A stretch of 64,000 nucleotides of DNA from the NCBI GenBank assembly GCA_964035545.1, contig OZ037769.1, positions 4,119,929-4,183,928 on the forward strand, in the 5' to 3' direction. Within the stretch, counting starts at the first letter, position 1. Each line of letters starts with the position of its first letter. The notes under the pieces are model-generated. The model had not been told where the DNA came from and searched no databases. It worked only from the letters and a program-made list of their open reading frames with translations. The translations under genes and the position numbers were made by a program. This document shows, one piece after another, positions 1-17,885 of this stretch. Source of the DNA: Bugula neritina (lineage: Eukaryota; Bryozoa; Gymnolaemata; Cheilostomatida; Bugulidae).

Positions 1-1550
1 ATGACCTGGAGTTTACTTATAGGCAAACTCTCTAACCCCTAGGGCCTAGATATATTACTACTGATAAATATAAGCTGTATTAATTAGTTTATACACAGCA
101 AATCCAATAGTATTCAATAAATACAATAGCAAGCTACTATTTGTTTGTTTACATTTTAAATCAATATTATAGCTATATATTATTATGATCACAATAATTA
201 TAAGTTTTGCTTTCAGAAGCTGTCAATAAATAAATACATCACGGATTACAAAATTGATGTAATTCTTCATAGATTATCATGTTACCCAACATTTAACAAA
301 ACTATGGCAATATAGAACGGGCTGATTATTGCAATTACATTATAAAGCTATCATTATATGTTATCAAAACTATAAAATTTCATTATGTGGATGCTATAAT
401 GAATACATGGAGGGAGAGGGGGGTGCCTTGCGTAACTGAACAACTATAGTTAGTAAGCATAGGTTACCTGAACATCAATGGTTACAACTAAATTATAATT
501 TATATAATAGAGGATACATAATGTCACATTTGTAAAAATCTCTAGCTTTAATTGGTGCCAGCTTATATATATCATTTATAGTTATACTTAAAATTCCTAA
601 CTTGTTATATTATCTCTAAAACTATCTTATTATACCTGTTGACTATAATGCAAAACAATATAAGCTGCAAAGGCGCATAACAGTAAAATATATTGTAAAT
701 TTTCTTTAAAAATTTAAATTTTATGTTAATATGATCATTTTTATCAAGAATATAAGTTTCTTTTGAAGTTTCAAAATATTGTCTTTTATAAAGTAGTGAA
801 AATTGCATTTAGCATGTGTCAAGAATCAATTTCCGTTTCATGATATTATGGTAAATTATTTGTCAACAAGTTTTGTAGTCGAGAAAGATTTATTACAGCA
901 TTTTTACTGTTTAAAGCTCTTAATTTTTTGCTATGCTCATAATATAATAATGCAGCTATAATTATTTTTTATAAAATTTAAAACTTATATGACATGAGTG
1001 TTTTTATAAAGTTATTATTTTTTATCATAATTATAATATAATGTATATTTTAGAATACTCAAGATAATATTATATATAAAACATTTAATTTTATATTGTT
1101 ATATTATATTTATATTATAGTATCTTATATTATATTATTATGTTACATTATCATATACAATTATATTATGCTTTATATTACTCAATATATATCAAAATGT
1201 CTCCCAATAAGCTCCTATCTATATAAGTAATCTGCTCACTTTTTCATCCAATTTTAGATATTTGTGAAACAGACTATAGATCATATAGAATATATTATTT
1301 TATCTCTACTTCATGCGTCGAATCTAGCAACGAATGTACTCAAAATTATGTGATATATCATAATATTATTTTTAATATCAATTTGCAAGAGTTGTCTTCT
1401 TTAACATAAATTTAAAACTAAAATAATATTTTTTTTATAAAAACTGAACTTTAATATGATTTATGAAATAGTATGCATGAGTGTGCACACTTATGATTGC
1501 ACACACATGATTATCTTGTTGTGCTAAAAACTTATAGACTGAGAACTTAC
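1..1550. other. AT-rich sequence downstream of copy 1, no exon found
   Basis: This stretch is AT-rich with many short ATAT and TTATATTA runs. It should hold exons 6 and 7 of the minus-strand copy 1 gene if that copy were laid out like its relatives, where exon 6 lies roughly 330-560 bases beyond exon 5. I searched both strands for the conserved exon 6 pattern (Cys-Gly ... Thr-Val-Asn) and for the terminal Cys-rich exon and did not find them. They may lie beyond the left edge, be very divergent, or be lost. Confidence 0.4.
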
Positions 1551-3622
1551 CATCTGTGGGGTAAGATATGTTGAATTGTCCGCAGTTCTTATGGAAAGTG
1601 AAGAAAGTTTTAATGCCTTGAGCTAACCTGGTGACTGGGTTTTTTATCTCACAGGTTGCCATCAAACCCATCATTAACGCCCTAGCACTATATAACATTT
1701 ATGCAGCAGTAAAAGTAATATAGTAATAGTAACAGTATAGCAGCTAGTAACAATATATACAGTAACAGCATATTATATAGTAGTAACTAATATAGTTTAT
1801 TCCAGCATTGATTTGTCAGAGCTGAAGTAACTTAAAAGCTTTTGCTCTGTTATATGATAAATATAGGTACAGTAGTTTCCACATAGTAATAATATAGGTT
1901 TCTATTTGAATTGCAATATTTATGAATAATTTTATATATTTCACACATATTCAATAGAAGAGTTACGTAACTTGTCTTTCAATATCACCTATAAACAAGC
2001 TTGTTTACTAATTGTAAAGCTTTTTAATTTTGATACCCAACAGATGAACTGCTATTACAAACTTTCTTTTTTTTTGAGTTTGGTTAATGTGGGTTGTACT
2101 AACAGTTGAAGTTATTTCATTTTTATCAGCTATTAAGACAAACTGGTTGTGTAAAAGAAAGTTATAATAGTAATTTATACATACTTTAGACAGCTTTCAT
2201 TGGTCTGTCGCTCTACCATTTCTGAAAAGCTACAGAAAATCTCTGATATCTTATCTTCGCAAACTAAAAAGTAAAGTCATATGCACTAATTCAGTATTGT
2301 GAAGATATAACAACTTCATAGAATCTTAGTTATCTGCATGCTACAATTAATAGAGATGTTGAGTAATTTACAAATTTTTATATCAAAAAGTGCAGAATTT
2401 TGTCATCTGTGAAATTTGCTGCCAAAATGTATTTATTAATTTGTTTAAAAATTAAAATAATTTATGAACTTGAGCAATTCAATTTAATAAAACATATTTG
2501 TTATAAATACAAATCAATTATTATATTAATATATATGTATGTTAAAGTAATGCTATGTTAATTTAATACAATAAGCAAAGACTTCATATTAGTTGATGTT
2601 TTAATGTTTATATGTACCTGGTAGGCTAATTTCTACACACTGCATGCCTGAAACAAAATATTAAAAATAGTTTAATATATTTGTTGAAATTTTTACATTA
2701 TATTATTATAATATATCGACAAAATGCAATAAATATGGAAAAGCAATATAAATAAAACCAAAAAATTGGAAATAAATTCATATATTTGCACAACAACTAC
2801 TATAACATAAAACACAACAAAGCATGAAAAAACCAACTTTTGGATTTAAACGCAGTGTCTCGCAGTATTATAAGTTAATTAGCTAATTTTTAAATTTAGA
2901 TCTAAATTCACACGACTCAGACACTTTCGATTTTTATCAAGTCAAGACAGAAAAATATATTGTATCACGATGAAGTAAAATGTGGCTATAAAATAGTGTA
3001 TAACATGTAATCATAAAAGATCCTTGTTAGCCAATCAACTCGTAAACTTACCTGCAAATAACATGGCAAGCCAGACAAATATTGCCAAGTTAGTCTTTCC
3101 AAACACTAAAATAAAGGTTAAATGTCACGTAGTATAAATTTAATAAACTTTTAATAAATGCTGGATATGGAAATTTATAAACACAATTCTTTTGCTCATA
3201 TCATATAGGTAACAACATATTAACTAACTAAAAGTTAACCGTATATACTGCGTGTATTATAATGTTAAATTACCTAAATTTGTATACAATCATTAAACTC
3301 GAAACAGATAGGCCTACATTAGTTACTACATTCCAAATAATAATAATTTTGACAAAATATGGAAGGCATGCAGATATTTAATAAATTAAAACACTACCAG
3401 TATATTAGACGACATTAAAATACTTTGACTTAAATGAAGAAGAATTTTCCGAGTTGAAACAACATGAAGCATTTACCTAAACGTATATAATGCAAAGTAA
3501 AACCAAAAAGCTTAAATTTTCACAGTATCAAAGATATAAACTAACCATAACTATATAAGACTATATATGTATGTGCAAGATCCTATGATAGACTATTAGT
3601 AAACTTTCATATACTTACACAT
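1551..3622 (-). CDS. Secreted cysteine-rich family, copy 1 (exons 1-5 only)
   Basis: Coding exons on the minus strand are 3619-3622 (ATGT), 3052-3105, 2618-2647, 2185-2263 and 1551-1687, all bounded by AG/GT and in the family's phases. Exon 2 gives a hydrophobic signal peptide (MLFGK start, then an Ile/Phe/Trp/Leu-rich core). Exon 3 is the shortest in the array (10 residues, GMQCVEISLP) and holds one Cys. Exon 4 has the VCED...FC...SCL pattern; exon 5 has TC...NCG and ends in YPTDG. The sequence is the most divergent of the array together with copy 2 (KNPVTRLAQG where others have KDPVKRVSQG). Exons 6 and 7 were not found, so this may be partial or broken. Its reading frame is open through all five exons. 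No function is known; the product is expected to be secreted. Confidence 0.72.
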
Positions 3623-3711
3623 TTTGAAGAATCAAGTAATTGACCAAAAATATAAGGGAACAATACACTTTTACTTGACGATATGGTAGCTTGAAAAAAG
3701 TAACACTTCTT

Positions 3712-3743
3712 TTTATAACACCTTTAATAGCGAATTGACCAAT
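3712..3743 (-). promoter_or_regulatory. Copy 1 promoter: TATA box plus inverted CCAAT
   Basis: On the minus strand a TATAAA (plus 3712-3717) lies about 90 bases upstream of the ATG, with an ATTGG box (CCAAT on plus, 3739-3743) about 26 bp further upstream. The same pair at similar spacing precedes every family copy. Confidence 0.6.
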
Positions 3744-3749
3744 CATATT

Positions 3750-5828
3750 AGTTCGCCTACAATCATGAGCCAATAAAAAAACTTCTAAGTTTGTTTTGCA
3801 AAACCTCGTAAACCCTAAACTTGTATATTTATCTTAAACGGCTAATTGAAATATTTGTTTGTTATATATATATCTGAGTCTATATTAGCTTATATACTCA
3901 ATAATTATATTAACTCCATATAAAATATTGAGTAAAGGATTTTTTTTTCAAAAAGCAAACCCAACCTTATATAAGTGTGAGTTACGATTGGTATGGGTAT
4001 GTCAAAAATTATAAAGAATATATTATTTTCAATTGAAAAGAAAATTTCTATTGCTTTATGACACTCAATGTTAAACTAAAGACCATGCTGTATGCTGAAT
4101 GGCACAGATGCAGGCCACAACTCAACCTTTCCCCTAAAGCCAACAGTTTATATTTCTTTCAAAACTTACAATTATTTGGGCAATAAAGTTCAAGTTGCCT
4201 GCATCTTTACCAAGAGGAAAATTGAGCTATACTGACTCATCAAACAATAGCTATATATACCAGTATAAAGCTATCGCAAAAGCTTTCACGAAAAGTTTTC
4301 ATCAAACAATATCTTACTTAATGACCAAAAAGCTCCTGAAACAGTGGTATCGCAACTTTATTTGGTATATATAGAAGCATTTTTGTTTATTAAAATTCAG
4401 TCTGTTCTAAATTATAATTTACCTATTTTCATGCAACGGGTGATACTGGATTGTACATGGTACCAGCACCAGGTATAGAGAAACAAGACCTGATTAAAAT
4501 TACACATTACAGGTTTGGGCAACCTTGTAAATCTTGCACAATATAATTATAATGATTAAATTAGTACCTCTAGATCTGTGTTGTTGGTAAAGAGTAGCTT
4601 ATTGCTGAAGATAACTGTACACATGTTTTGAAGTCATGTCATTGCTTTATGAAACTTAATGTAACATCACATATTGAAATGATAATTGTAGTTATTACAA
4701 AGATAAAGAGTGGTTGAAGAATCAGAAGATGGTTCCATTATATAGAGGCTTTAATGATAACCTTCTTTAATGTAGTTAAAAATGTGTTATGAGAAAAAGT
4801 TAGGAGTAATTTTACTATTGTAACTGAGTATTAAATTTATGTAAAATTTTGATCAGCTCAAAAAATAGTGTAATGAATTTAGTCTAATTGCATTCATTAA
4901 TTATAGTGGTCACTTTTAGTCACCTTTCACTACTGTGATCCTGTGCAAGTGGCAGGTTTCTGCTTGATTCCAAGTTCTACCAAATGAATGAAGTCATTTA
5001 TATAGTGATTATGCATATTTGAATTAAATTGCTGTACTAAATGATAAAAAAACTTGGCTTTGATTTAGGTTGAGAGTATTTTGGATGTGCAGATCATATC
5101 AAAGTTTCAAGTTTTATATTTCATTATGAATCACTCTCAAAACATATATAGAAAGAGTGGCCGGTTTTTGTCAATGAGGGGACGAAAACGTGAAGCCAAT
5201 ACCTAAGGCATTTCAATTTGCCTACATACATCATATCTTATAATGCTTTCAAAATTGAATGAAAAGGTTCTTTTGTTTAGAATAATAAGAAGGTATATGT
5301 TTTCCCGATAAGCTTGATATGTGATTGTTGTTATTACCATAGCTACCAAAAAACTTACATAACACTCTTTTCTTGATTCTATAGACTATAAGATTTAATT
5401 TTTTTTCTATACAAAAAAATATACATGTATAATATACCTGCTAACTTACAGAATAATCATATTTTCTCTAATTATATGTAGCTCTTTTGACATCAGAACA
5501 AATAAAACAAACTAACATTATATAGTTGTTCTTATTTTATGTTAGCTGGTATAAAATGTTAATTGCAATGGCTATTCACAATGTGTGGTTTAGCACATAT
5601 AATGTCTAAACACTTAATCTAATATAGTAGAATATATATATATATATATGCTATTATGTTAGTTTGTTGTAAAGTATATAGTTTACTGCAGAAATATAAA
5701 TGTTTACAGAAGTAATAAATCTGACCTGTTTAATGCTACACTATATACCTTGTGTTTAGAAATTATATGTGTTTTAAGCTGGCTTTAATTTTTAGTAATT
5801 AGTAATTATTACTTCTTCAAATAAGAGT
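3750..5828. other. AT-rich spacer
   Basis: This spacer separates copy 1 from a possible exon at 5.8 kb. I see AT-rich sequence, a short (AT)n tract near 5634-5648 and no convincing exon or RNA gene. Confidence 0.4.
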
Positions 5829-5961
5829 TTATATGCACCATATATGACATCTCTTTCTGGTTGTATTCACATTTGATGTGTTGTCTTCTAACTCTTCAAC
5901 TTCAGTTCCCCCATCATTTGGGTTTTCAAGAGCGTTCAGTGGTTCTGACATTGTTTTGGTA
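5829..5961 (-). CDS. Possible terminal exon with acidic tail
   Basis: On the minus strand a good acceptor (TTTGATTTCAG) precedes an open stretch ending in TAA at 5829-5831. It reads TKTMSEPLNALENPNDGG, then an acidic Glu/Asp-rich segment, then a short end RCHIWCI. The build (basic start, ENP motif, acidic run, Cys-containing terminus) resembles the cytoplasmic tail of the gene at 59.1-61.0 kb, which also has an ENP motif and a Cys-rich end. I could not find upstream exons between 6 and 8.8 kb, so this could be an orphan exon, a relic or chance. No function is assigned. Confidence 0.25.
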
Positions 5962-5969
5962 CTGAAATC

Positions 5970-7000
5970 AAAACTAATCATCAATTTAAAGTCAGCCCAT
6001 ATAATGCACATACAAATATGCATATATGTATGCACGGAAGGATGCATATAAACAAGGTTACTAAAAAAATATTAGAGAAATTCACAGGCTGTCTATTTGT
6101 TTTACCAGCTAAGACTGTGAATTTCTGAAAAAAAAATAATGCACTTCCTTTAACTTCACGTTACAGGAATTCATCAACTGTTTGTTGCCTATAATACAAA
6201 TTTGAGGTGAGATAGAGGGTCTTATTTTTATTCAAATAATTTTTCACTTTTATACTTAGTTTTCTAGTCAGCCTAATATTTTTATATATAATAAAATATA
6301 AATCTTCAAATTGTTTTGGTAGAAAGTAGTCCTGCCTAAACCTTATCACCAAATTTTTACTTTATCTTGACAGCTGGCTGCCTATCTGGTCAATTAAATT
6401 TTTGGTATCATAATCTAAACATACGGAAAAAAATGAAATCAAACTTTAACATCTTGCTTGATATCATTATTTTTCTTGTAAGAAACTGGCAGTTATAATG
6501 CTCAAATAGTATAATGCAAGACCTTAAGTGCTTGTTAAATTCAAACTGTGTTTTAATTCTTGGGAAAAAAAATCTAGATTATTTACTTTATAATACCTAT
6601 ACTTGGTCATCATAACAGTTGATGTATATAAGTCAAAAAACTTATATTGCCAAAAGTAACACATAATTATTATCAGACACTTGCTCTTGACTCTATAGCA
6701 GCACTGCGGTGACTACGTGTGGTCTGATATCTATAATTATACAATACTGACACTATACTCATAACCTCTGTCTGCAAGCCATGAACTGCTAAAGATAAGA
6801 GACTAATAAAATGGATTTTAAAATTACCTCATTTTTTTCCATTTCTCTCCTTAACTTCCTGATTCCAAATGGTTGGAAATTCCCTGAGTAGCCTCACCTT
6901 ATCTTTTATACCTTGATGAGATACTGATATAAGTATTTGAGACTCCCGCTTGCTTCATATGAGTGTGTGGTGTGGGTTTGTTTTGTTTGGTGTGTTAACA
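5970..7000. other. AT-rich spacer, nothing recognised
   Basis: No supported exon, RNA gene or mobile element was seen on either strand. Confidence 0.35.
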
Positions 7001-7004
7001 TGTT

Positions 7005-7197
7005 TGTGTGTGCGTATATATATGCATGTGTATAATATATGCATGTGTATATATGCATGTGTATAATATATGCATGTGTATATATGCATGTGTATATTAT
7101 ATGCATGTATATATATGCATGTGTATATATGCATGCATATATTATATGCGTGTGTATTTGCTCGTGTGCGTGCGTGCGTGCATGCGTGTGCGTGCGC

Positions 7198-7256
<59 letters not shown>
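7005..7256. repeat. Compound microsatellite (ATGCATGTGTAT)n, (GC)n, (GT)n
   Basis: The tract starts as repeats of ATATATGCATGTGT, passes through a run of GTGC and GC dinucleotides near 7170-7210, and ends in (GT)n to about 7254. All open frames across it, on both strands, are low-complexity artefacts. Confidence 0.9.
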
Positions 7257-7259
<3 letters not shown>

Positions 7260-8874
7260 GTTTGTGTCTGTGGTCAAGAATCATTCATTGTGCCTGTAGC
7301 GTCGCCACTAATTATAGATGAGTTGTACTGGTGTTGGTTTTCGTAACTTTATTTTTACGTATTCCAACGGCCGTAAGAAACTATAAAAGTAGGTTAATAT
7401 ATACAATTATAATAGGTTTTTTAAAAAAAACAAAAAAATTGTTTATGACATTGTAAAGTATTCAAACATATATGCAGATTTTAGATTAATCACCTCTTGC
7501 CTTCTTTTAGTGGCTAGCTAGGGTGAGTTTGACTCTAGGAAATGACATTGTATAGGTCTACTAAAAATATTAAAGTTTATAATAAAAATGACAACAAATG
7601 ATAACTGCCATAGACAAAGTTAATTAATTATCAGTTAAGACAAGTATTAGTGCATATGTAACATAAACAAAGATTGAACTTGTATTCAAAGTTGACTTGA
7701 ATTAGTAGTTGCAGTGAATTACTGTTATGAGTAAAAGTAAAACTTTAAGCTACAAATTAGGGTTCTATCCTGTGGCAATCTGATCAATAACTGGAGAGCC
7801 TGTCTTAAGAATTCGTAATTTTATGAGAAATCTATTATAAAGTAAACACATAGCCATGAATTTTATCATGCACCAACCACACTGGTATTTCAAACTTGTT
7901 ATTTATGCGATGGAACTTGCATTGCTAGCGCACTACTATTCTACTAACTGTATAGTGTCAACGTCTGCACTGAAACATCCGGGCTGCCAAAACGTAAATC
8001 CACAGCCAATGGGCGAGGGCGTGCTGTTATCCAATTAATGAATTGACAACTATTGCAGTCGTTGCGTTGCGTATATAGTCGAGAATCACGTGATGTGATC
8101 ATCTATTTGAGTAGAACGGTGCGCTAAACGCAACGTTGAATGCTTAATAAACTGTTGGATATTCATTCCATTATGCTGCTTTTACAACTTGAAATAATTA
8201 TGCTATGTGATAACTTTACAGTGCCATCACTGAAGTTCTCTGGGCTATTGCATGAAAATAATTTACTTTATAAATTAATAAATATAATTCTTAATATACA
8301 TATATTAATTATAATGATGCTTTTTTCTACTTTTATAATGTCTAGCATTAGTTTGCATATGGAGTACTAATTATATTATAACCTTTATTTACCAATGAAT
8401 GTTGGAAAATTTCTCCTTATGAATTGGTTTTCACAATCATAAATGCGAATGTTCAACACAATTATTAACTGAGGCCTACTGAGTGTAAGTATATACGTTA
8501 TACGCTTTAAGTTGATGCAATCATTATATCTAATCTATATTTTATGAATTTGCTATTTTGTTTTGTTGCATTACAATTTATTGAAACAGAACCAATAACT
8601 CAACATAAGCATGAAAAGGTTATGACAGATTTTGTTTCCAAAATCCGAAACAGTCTTGAGAAAAGACAATGACGAAAACACATAATAAGCCTTCTATACA
8701 CTGCATATGTATAAGACTATGTTACCAGTCATGCAAGACTAAAATCAGTTCAGATACTATTACAGATTAAATACAGCAGCCTCTATGCTTATGATTAATT
8801 CTAAGTAAAAGTTTTTAGTTTTTGTCCAATCATGTCAAGATCAAGCATCAGGGGTGAGGTAAGGAAACGTCCGT
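7260..8874. other. Spacer with a short CG-richer island
   Basis: The sequence is mostly AT-rich. About 7960-8135 is richer in CG dinucleotides than its surroundings and could be a decayed mobile element, but I see no inverted repeats or coding signature. Copy 2's 3' UTR should lie just below 8875; a TTTATT (AATAAA on minus) occurs at 8384-8389 but is further from the stop than in other copies. Confidence 0.35.
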
Positions 8875-11759
8875 TTAGCAAGTAGGCAGTCCTGGATTTA
8901 TTTCTGGGCAGAGAGAACTCAATGCTTGCTGGACTACCAGATGTTGTGCAGCAGCTGCTAGAGGGCATCCTTGGCTCTTGGCCTCATCGTAACAATGGCT
9001 AACTTCTACTCTTCTACTGCTGTTAAAGAGAATAACAAAATACAAATTAGTTCAATATTTACTATGGTAAGTAAACAAGTATATTTATGGGAATGAAGCA
9101 AACAATCTTGCAACTGTTTTTTAGTTCAGCACAATTGCTATATTTTATCAATACATGAAAATAAGTTTATTTGGTAGTGCATGTAATCATAATAGGAGTT
9201 AGGCTGAGTTGTCAAGTTCTATGTAAGATAAACTTACCAGTTGATCATGATAAAGTTATCCTTTTTGGTGACAAGTTGCTGAGCGCACTCTGAGAGTTTA
9301 CCACATTCTACAGAGAGAAACAAACCATGAATAACAATAGCTGTGAAACTCAAAGATGCTGTTGCTATAAAAGATGACAAACGAACTTACAGGCAAATAA
9401 TTTCTTATTAAGGCAGACTGCGCATGCTATACTTTTTGTAGGCTTTTATCGATATTATTTCTACAGAATTTTCAACTGCTGCTTGTGTTTTTATATCAGC
9501 TCAGATTTTAAAATTTAAATATGTAAAAAAACGAAATACTAAAATTTTATGAAACTATTCAATCTACCAATTCTTGTAACAGTTGAAAAGAATGTTTTTG
9601 CGCTCCTTTTAAATTTCAGCAAATTTAGGCAATTATACTCACTAAAATAAGCATATATAAAAATCTATTTAATTTAGAGATTACAATTCAAACAAAACAA
9701 ACATACAAACAAGTAAACAAACTTACTGTCCATAGGGTAGGATATGTTGAATTTTCCACAGAACTGTTCAAACAACAGAGCAGCTTCCAGGGCCTGGGCT
9801 ACTCTCTTGACTGGTTCCTTCACTTCACAGTTTGCAATGGATCCCAGCATCAATGTGCGAGCACTACAGTATATTGCAATTGTAGAATTACATATAACTA
9901 TTTATATTTCTTATATGATTTATACGTATATAACTATTAGTATTATCTATATTTTACATATATAAATATTCATATTGCCTATATAACTATTTATGCTACA
10001 TATATATAACTATTTATAACTATCATAGTTATATGTAATTATTTATATAACTTATATAAGCATTTATAGCACATATATAGTCATATTTATGTTATCTTTA
10101 TTACCTAACTATTCACAACATAAAGTAGATTACAATAAAATTATATAACTATTTATGTTACCTGTATCACATGACCTTATACAAAGCTCTATTCTAACCA
10201 AACTTAGCATTATAAATGCAAAGTACTTTGAAATATTATATATAAAACCTATAGTACAAATCAATATGCTATTACTATCTAAATATAATTTTTGATTGCA
10301 ATCATATAAAATTACCATATATAACTCTTTATCTTAACTAGCTATATTATCAGATATCTCTACAAACCCTGCTGACCTTTACAGCACAATATATACACAT
10401 TATGTAACATGTACTGTCTGCTCACTTACCTAAGGCAGCTTTCACTTGTACGTTTCTCTATCAGTTCGCTAAATTTGCAAAAGTTTCCTGCGACTTTCAT
10501 TTCACACACTACAACATAAGATATACTTTTTATATTATGCAAACAGTTATTACTTTATTTATTTCAATATAAAAATCACTTATCAACATAAACAGATTGC
10601 TAATAGGATAGATTTGCTTTGTGAATTCTCACCATATTTGACAATTAGTAGTCATTTCATTTATGTTGTACATACGGATATTTGTTATTCTTTTTTATAA
10701 ATACATTTTAAATAAAATAGAAGTATTAGAAGTAAGTAAATATTATGCTGAACAGCTATATAAGCAAAGTCAATAGAATTGGTTTTGAGAACAGATCTTT
10801 AATAAATTTGTTTTGCCAACACATAAAACAAGCAAAATATAGATTAGGTAAAAAGCTTTCATTCAAGCTCATATGCAAATTACAATAATATGTTTCAAAA
10901 ATTGATTTTAATATTCTGTTAGTATTTGTGTACATTCTAAAACATATTAAGTTGTAGATAGTAGATAATAGAGCACTCGTATTTTCAACTCATAGTAAAA
11001 CTTACCCTCTGGTTTGGCTGTTGTAGCAGATTGTGCTCCTGAAACAAAACAAAATACTTGTTGTAAACAAAGATGAATTGAAAAAATATTAGCAAATGCA
11101 ATTATCAATACTATATGTTGTACGGATTATAGCTATAATGAAAATACACCAACTATGAGTTAATTAGTTAATTCATACAATGTTTATATTTTAGTGACAG
11201 TTTGAGCTATAGATCTCATGTATAGGTAAATAACTAACTGAATTCAAAAAAATTAAAACTCAATTTTGCAAAGAAAATATAATTAAATATGACGGAACAA
11301 ATTTTTAATCAAAATAGTCTTATACATGAAGCTATAAGTAAGATTTACTATATAATATTTAGCTAGAAATTTGATACTGCATCAAATATACTAGACAAAC
11401 AATTTTGTATGGATAAAAACTGGAAAATCTCTGAACTCACCTAAAAGCAGCGTAGCAACACATACACAGATGGATAGGGTGTTCTGTACAGACACTACAA
11501 TATGATATACATGATATGCAATTCTATAAGAAAACTTCTATAAAATAGTTGCTCGTAATAAATATGTATATATATAGCTGAAATTTTGTGTAAACAAATA
11601 GAAAAAAATGTTACTACAGTTTAAAGATTAAAATCTCTTAAAGCTTCAATATTTCAATAATAAAAATATAAGTAATATATCAAAATTATCCAAAAGTATA
11701 CATAATATAAAAATAAAGAATAACTATTAAAGGTGCTTCAGAACTTTATACTTACACAT
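8875..11759 (-). CDS. Secreted cysteine-rich family, copy 2
   Basis: Seven minus-strand exons: 11756-11759, 11441-11494, 11006-11038, 10430-10508, 9727-9863, 9238-9307 and 8875-9019. They total 522 nt, giving 173 aa with an open frame and stop. Exon 2 encodes a signal peptide (MLSVQNTLSICVCVATLLLG). Exon 3 is short (AQSATTAKPE) and, uniquely here, has no cysteine. The body keeps the 12 family cysteines: three in exon 4, two in exon 5, two in exon 6, one across the exon 6/7 junction and four in exon 7. Exon 6 is 6 nt longer than in relatives. The C-terminus ends GLPTC where most copies end LPTNCY. The divergence suggests an old paralogue under constraint, since the frame and cysteines survive. 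The biochemical role is unknown; the product is presumably extracellular. Confidence 0.85.
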
Positions 11760-11867
11760 TTTGAAGATGAAAGTAATAAGGTAAGTAGAAGTAGATAGTA
11801 TATATGATACTACAATATTTGTATCTCTCACTGATATGGTTTGATCAAGTCATTAAAAGTTACCAGC

Positions 11868-11900
11868 TTTTATAGTTTATGCAGCTGAATATTGACCAAT
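11868..11900 (-). promoter_or_regulatory. Copy 2 promoter: TATA box plus inverted CCAAT
   Basis: TATAAA on the minus strand (plus 11868-11873) lies about 110 bases upstream of the ATG. ATTGG (plus 11896-11900) is 27 bp upstream of it. Confidence 0.65.
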
Positions 11901-11904
11901 CGAA

Positions 11905-17765
<5,861 letters not shown>

Positions 17766-17770
17766 ATGCT

Positions 17771-17806
17771 ATTGGCTAATACACTTTACTAGATATTAAA
17801 TATAAG
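17771..17806 (+). promoter_or_regulatory. Copy 3 promoter: ATTGG box and TATAAG
   Basis: ATTGG at 17771-17775 and TATAAG at 17801-17806 are 30 bp apart, with the ATG at 17886, 80 bp downstream of the TATA element. Confidence 0.6.
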
Positions 17807-17885
17807 CACTGTAGCTTCGACCTCGCTACCATTTTAAGTATAGAAGTGTTAAATATAGCTCAATAAAACCATAGTCTACTTGAAA

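Noticed and set aside
7008-7346. Open frames rich in Cys-Val, Met-His-Val or His-Thr across simple repeats (also at 12.4, 22.5, 45.8, 51.7, 54.7 and 62.7 kb)
   Set aside because: They are translations of dinucleotide or compound microsatellites, open in several frames and on both strands at once.
7960-8135. CG-richer island as a promoter or gene fragment
   Set aside because: There are no motifs, splice sites or coding similarity; I can only note the composition.
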